This document shows positions 61,434 through 64,000 of a stretch of 64,000 nt of DNA, piece by piece. How positions within the stretch are numbered: the first letter of the stretch is position 1; each line of letters starts with the position of its first letter. This DNA comes from Pyxidicoccus trucidator (GTDB taxonomy: Bacteria; Myxococcota; Myxococcia; Myxococcales; Myxococcaceae): assembly GCF_010894435.1 (NCBI RefSeq), contig NZ_JAAIXZ010000020.1, positions 62,001 through 126,000 on the forward strand, in the 5' to 3' direction. The notes under the pieces were generated by a model. The model had not been told where the DNA came from, did no database searches, and saw nothing but the letters and a program-made list of their open reading frames with translations. The position numbers and the translations under genes are program-made.

Positions 61434-63461
61434 ATGCCGCCCACCCTCGAAGAGCTTCGCGAGCGTGCCCGTCCCTGGGCCGAACCCGTGCCTGGCGGCG
61501 CCCCCGCCGGAGTGCAGGCGAAGCACGAGCCGGCCTATGAAGCCATCACCACGGAGGTGGCCAGGCTGGAGTCCCCGGCCAGCGCCGGTGTGCGCTGGGA
61601 CGACGTGGTCCAGGGCGCGGGCGAGCTGCTGAAGGGCACCACCAAGGACCTCTGGCTGGCGGCGTACATGGCCTACGGCCTCTACGCCACGCGCGGCCTG
61701 GACGGCGCGGCCACCGGCACCGCCGTCCTCCTCGAGGTGACCGAGCGGTACTGGCCGGACCTCTACCCCGAGCTGAAGCGGCTGCGAGGCCGAGCCAACG
61801 CCGTCGGCTGGTTCGTCGAGCGGATGGGCCGCATCCTCCCCTCGGTGGACCAGGCCACGGTGAGCGCGGAGTCCCTGGAGGCGCTGGCCATCGCCATGAA
61901 GCGGCTGGCGCAGGTGTCCCGTGAGCGCTTCGCCGACTCGGCCCCCGCCTTCGGCCCAATCCAGGACGCCATCGCCCGGCTGCGCGCGGGGCTGCCCCCT
62001 CCCCCCGAGCCCGCGCCCACGCAGGACTCCTCGCAGTCGGCCACGAACGAGGAGGCCGCATCCGCCCACGCGAACGGCGCTTCCACGCACGGTGCCACCG
62101 GGAACGAGGCTTCCGCGAACAACACCGGTGGTAACGGCGCTTCCGCCCACAATGCCGGCGGAAACGGTGCGGGCGCGCACGGTGCCGGTGGTGACGGTGC
62201 TGCCGCGCACGGCGTCGGCGGGAACGGCGCCTCCGGGAACAGTGCGTCCGCGAAGGGGGCCTCCGGGAACGGCTCTGCCGCGAAGGGTGCCGCAGGGCAC
62301 GCGGCCGGCGGGAACGGTGCCGCAACGAAGGGGGCCTCGGGCAACGCCACCTCTGGGAACACGGCCGGAGCGAACGCCGCGGCGAACGCGGGCACCGCCG
62401 CCGCGAACACCCTGAAGGCCTCCGCCGGGAAGCCCGCCACGCAGGCCGCCGCCGCGCCCGTGGTGGTGCCTGCCCTCCCGACGCTGCCGGCCTCACCGGA
62501 CCTGTCCAGCGCGGAGGCGGTGACGGACTTCCTTCGCACCGTGGGCACCGCGCTGCTGGGCGCCGCCGGGGCCCTGCGCCGCGCGAGCGTCGAGGACCCG
62601 CTGTCCTACCGGCTGCTGCGCACGGGCCTGTGGCTGCACCTGTCCCGCCCGCCCGCCACCGGCGCCAACGGCCGCACGCCGCTCCCGCCGTTTCCGGCCG
62701 CGCTGCACACCAAGCTGGAGACGCTGGAGTCCAACCAGCGCTGGGCCGACCTGCTGGACGAGGCCGAGTCCGCCCTGGGCCAGCACCGCTTCGCCCTCGG
62801 CCTCCACCGCTTCAGCGCCGCCGCCCTGACGGGCCTGGGCGAGGCGCACACCGCCGCCCGCGCGGCGCTGGTGCAGGAGCTGGGCGCCCAGCTGCGCCGC
62901 ATGCCCGGCACGGAGGAGCTTGTCGCCGCCAACGGCACGCCCCTCACCGACGAGGCCACCCGCGCCTGGCTGCGCGCGGAGGTGCTCCCCGCGAGCCCCA
63001 CCACCACGTCCTCCGGCGCGGGCGTGGCGCTGGCCCTGCCGTCGCTCTCGCTCCCGACGGAAGCGTCCAGCATCGGAAGCGGACCTGCCCTGGAGGAGGA
63101 GGCCCGCTCGCTGCTCGCCGCGGGCCGCGTCCACGAAGCCGTCACCCTGTTGCAGGGCGCCGTCGTCTCCGCCACCACCGGCCGCGCCCGATTCCTCTCA
63201 CGACTGACCTTGGCGCGGCTGTGCGCCAATGCGGGACAGCTCCCGCTCGCCCGTGCCGTCTACGACGCGCTCGACGAGGAGGTGTCTGCCCATTCTCTCG
63301 ACACCTGGGAGCCGGCCCTCGCGGCCGCGTGCCTCGAAGGCTGGTTGTCGACCCGAACCCCTGGGGAAAAGGAGGGGGGACGGGTGGCAGCAAAAGTTCG
63401 AAACCGGTATCGTCGTCTAGCGCGGTTGGATTCTTCTGCCGCGTTGCGCGTCGGCGCCTGA
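61434..63461 (+). CDS. tssA: TssA T6SS cap/initiator protein with long low-complexity linker
   Basis: A 675-residue TssA of the VasJ-like type. The N-terminal ImpA domain (about 8-135) has SAGVRWDDVVQGAGELLKGTTKDLWLAAYMAYGLY. Residues about 205-335 are a low-complexity linker rich in Gly, Ala and Asn. The C-terminal part (about 350-675) is helical, with YRLLRTGLWLHLS and LARAVYDALDEEVSAHSLDTWEP. TssA guides sheath assembly at the baseplate. The start is uncertain: a GTG at 61413 overlaps the tagF stop (GTGA) and is the alternative. Confidence 0.88.
   Translation: MPPTLEELRERARPWAEPVPGGAPAGVQAKHEPAYEAITTEVARLESPASAGVRWDDVVQGAGELLKGTTKDLWLAAYMAYGLYATRGLDGAATGTAVLLEVTERYWPDLYPELKRLRGRANAVGWFVERMGRILPSVDQATVSAESLEALAIAMKRLAQVSRERFADSAPAFGPIQDAIARLRAGLPPPPEPAPTQDSSQSATNEEAASAHANGASTHGATGNEASANNTGGNGASAHNAGGNGAGAHGAGGDGAAAHGVGGNGASGNSASAKGASGNGSAAKGAAGHAAGGNGAATKGASGNATSGNTAGANAAANAGTAAANTLKASAGKPATQAAAAPVVVPALPTLPASPDLSSAEAVTDFLRTVGTALLGAAGALRRASVEDPLSYRLLRTGLWLHLSRPPATGANGRTPLPPFPAALHTKLETLESNQRWADLLDEAESALGQHRFALGLHRFSAAALTGLGEAHTAARAALVQELGAQLRRMPGTEELVAANGTPLTDEATRAWLRAEVLPASPTTTSSGAGVALALPSLSLPTEASSIGSGPALEEEARSLLAAGRVHEAVTLLQGAVVSATTGRARFLSRLTLARLCANAGQLPLARAVYDALDEEVSAHSLDTWEPALAAACLEGWLSTRTPGEKEGGRVAAKVRNRYRRLARLDSSAALRVGA
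62045..62430 (+). repeat. Degenerate repeat encoding the TssA Gly/Ala/Asn linker
   Basis: About 385 bp of imperfect short repeats built on GGNGAS/AHGAGG-like units (about 6-12 residues each). The DNA copies differ, so this is protein-level low complexity, not a fresh tandem duplication. Such tracts can vary in length between strains. Confidence 0.6.
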
Positions 63462-63543
63462 TGCAACCCTGTTGTACCGCGGCGAAGCTCCTCCCCATGC
63501 GACGCCCGCGCCACCAACGCAGCACCCAAGGAGAATGCCGCAG

Positions 63544-64000
63544 ATGAGCAAAGAGAGTTCTGTCGCCCCTACCGAGCGCGTCAACATCGTCTACAAGCCC
63601 GCCACGGGCAACGCCCAGGAGCAGGTGGAGCTGCCGCTGAAGGTCCTCATGATGGGGGACTACACGGGCCAGGCCGATGACCGTCCGCTCGAGCAGCGCG
63701 CGCCCATCAACGTCGACAAGGCCAACTTCAACGAAGTGATGGCCCAGCAGAACCTGAAGGTCACCCTCACCGCCGCGGACAAGCTCGCCGGTGACCCGAA
63801 CGCGACGATGAACGTCACGCTCCAGTTCAAGAACCTGGCCGACTTCTCCCCGGAGAGCGTCGTCAACCAGGTCCCCGAGCTCAAGAAGCTGCTCGAGCTG
63901 CGCAGCGCGCTCAACGCCCTCAAGGGGCCCCTGGGCAACCTGCCCGCGTTCCGCAAGAAGCTGCAGTCGATGCTCGCCGACGAAGAGGGCCGCAAGGCGC
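63544..64000 (+). CDS. tssB: TssB T6SS sheath protein (partial)
   Basis: The first 152 residues of TssB (VipA/ImpB), cut by the right edge. It has the family start with ERVNIVYKPATG and PLKVLMMGDYTG, followed by FNEVMAQQNLKV and FKNLADFSPESVVNQVPELKKLLELRSALNALKGPLGN. TssB pairs with TssC to form the contractile sheath; tssC would follow beyond the edge. It begins 83 bp after tssA. Confidence 0.93.
   Translation, partial: MSKESSVAPTERVNIVYKPATGNAQEQVELPLKVLMMGDYTGQADDRPLEQRAPINVDKANFNEVMAQQNLKVTLTAADKLAGDPNATMNVTLQFKNLADFSPESVVNQVPELKKLLELRSALNALKGPLGNLPAFRKKLQSMLADEEGRKA

Noticed and set aside
62045..62430. CRISPR-like array in tssA
   Set aside because: Repeats are short, degenerate and in frame with an open reading frame; there are no constant repeats or spacers.

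Overview
The window is a high-GC chromosomal segment from a myxobacterium, most likely Myxococcaceae (Myxococcus, Corallococcus or Pyxidicoccus type). The evidence is the GC-rich third codon positions, a MYXO-CTERM sorting tail on a 2123-residue surface protein, a chemosensory operon with a HEAT-repeat protein, many two-component genes, and a TSP3/OmpA outer-membrane protein. I see no insertion sequence, prophage, integrase or CRISPR array. It reads as core genome.

Layout. (1) 1-7465, minus: a chemosensory operon read right to left (receiver, cheA, cheW, cheW, small membrane protein, HEAT-repeat protein, cheR, cheB cut by the left edge), with 4-bp overlaps at most junctions. No chemoreceptor is visible. 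(2) 7521-18724, minus: a long housekeeping run, plsX-fabH-fabD-fabG-acpP-fabF (fatty acid synthesis), rpiB, glyA, nrdR, ribD-ribE-ribH (riboflavin), nusB, and an orphan M17-peptidase N-domain. (3) 18725-20133: rpmF on the plus strand, set between plsX and yceD, which are both minus. This breaks the usual co-directional yceD-rpmF-plsX order. (4) 20466-24045, plus: a PhoB/PhoR-type two-component pair with a Pho-box-like repeat upstream, a metallophosphoesterase and a SixA-type phosphatase. (5) 24053-30914, minus: DUF1634/TauE transporter pair, a SulP transporter with a beta-carbonic anhydrase, and an NtrC-type regulator with its sensor kinase. (6) 31041-39669, plus: a phosphate block (second PhoB-like regulator, OprP-type porin, pstSCAB, phoU) followed by a ceramide-glucosyltransferase-like enzyme and a metallophosphoesterase. 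(7) 39767-41509, plus: a lone receiver and a CNNM/CBS membrane protein that seems to start at an ATC codon. (8) 41520-51411, minus: a fibronectin-III lipoprotein, tRNA-Arg(CCG), the giant MYXO-CTERM protein and an OmpA/TSP3 protein. (9) 51657-64000, plus: type VI secretion genes vgrG, tssJ, tssK, tssL, tssM, tagF, tssA and the start of tssB. The cluster runs off the right edge.

How the parts work together. Two themes stand out. The first is phosphate: two PhoB-like regulators, a porin, the Pst transporter, PhoU, and possibly lipid-remodelling enzymes, with 11-bp-period GTCAC repeats upstream of phoB and of pstC. The second is the cell surface and contact: gliding-type signalling, the MYXO-CTERM/OmpA pair and the T6SS. 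Start codons were chosen from ribosome-binding sites and gene overlaps. All family assignments come from reading the protein sequences, without database searches.
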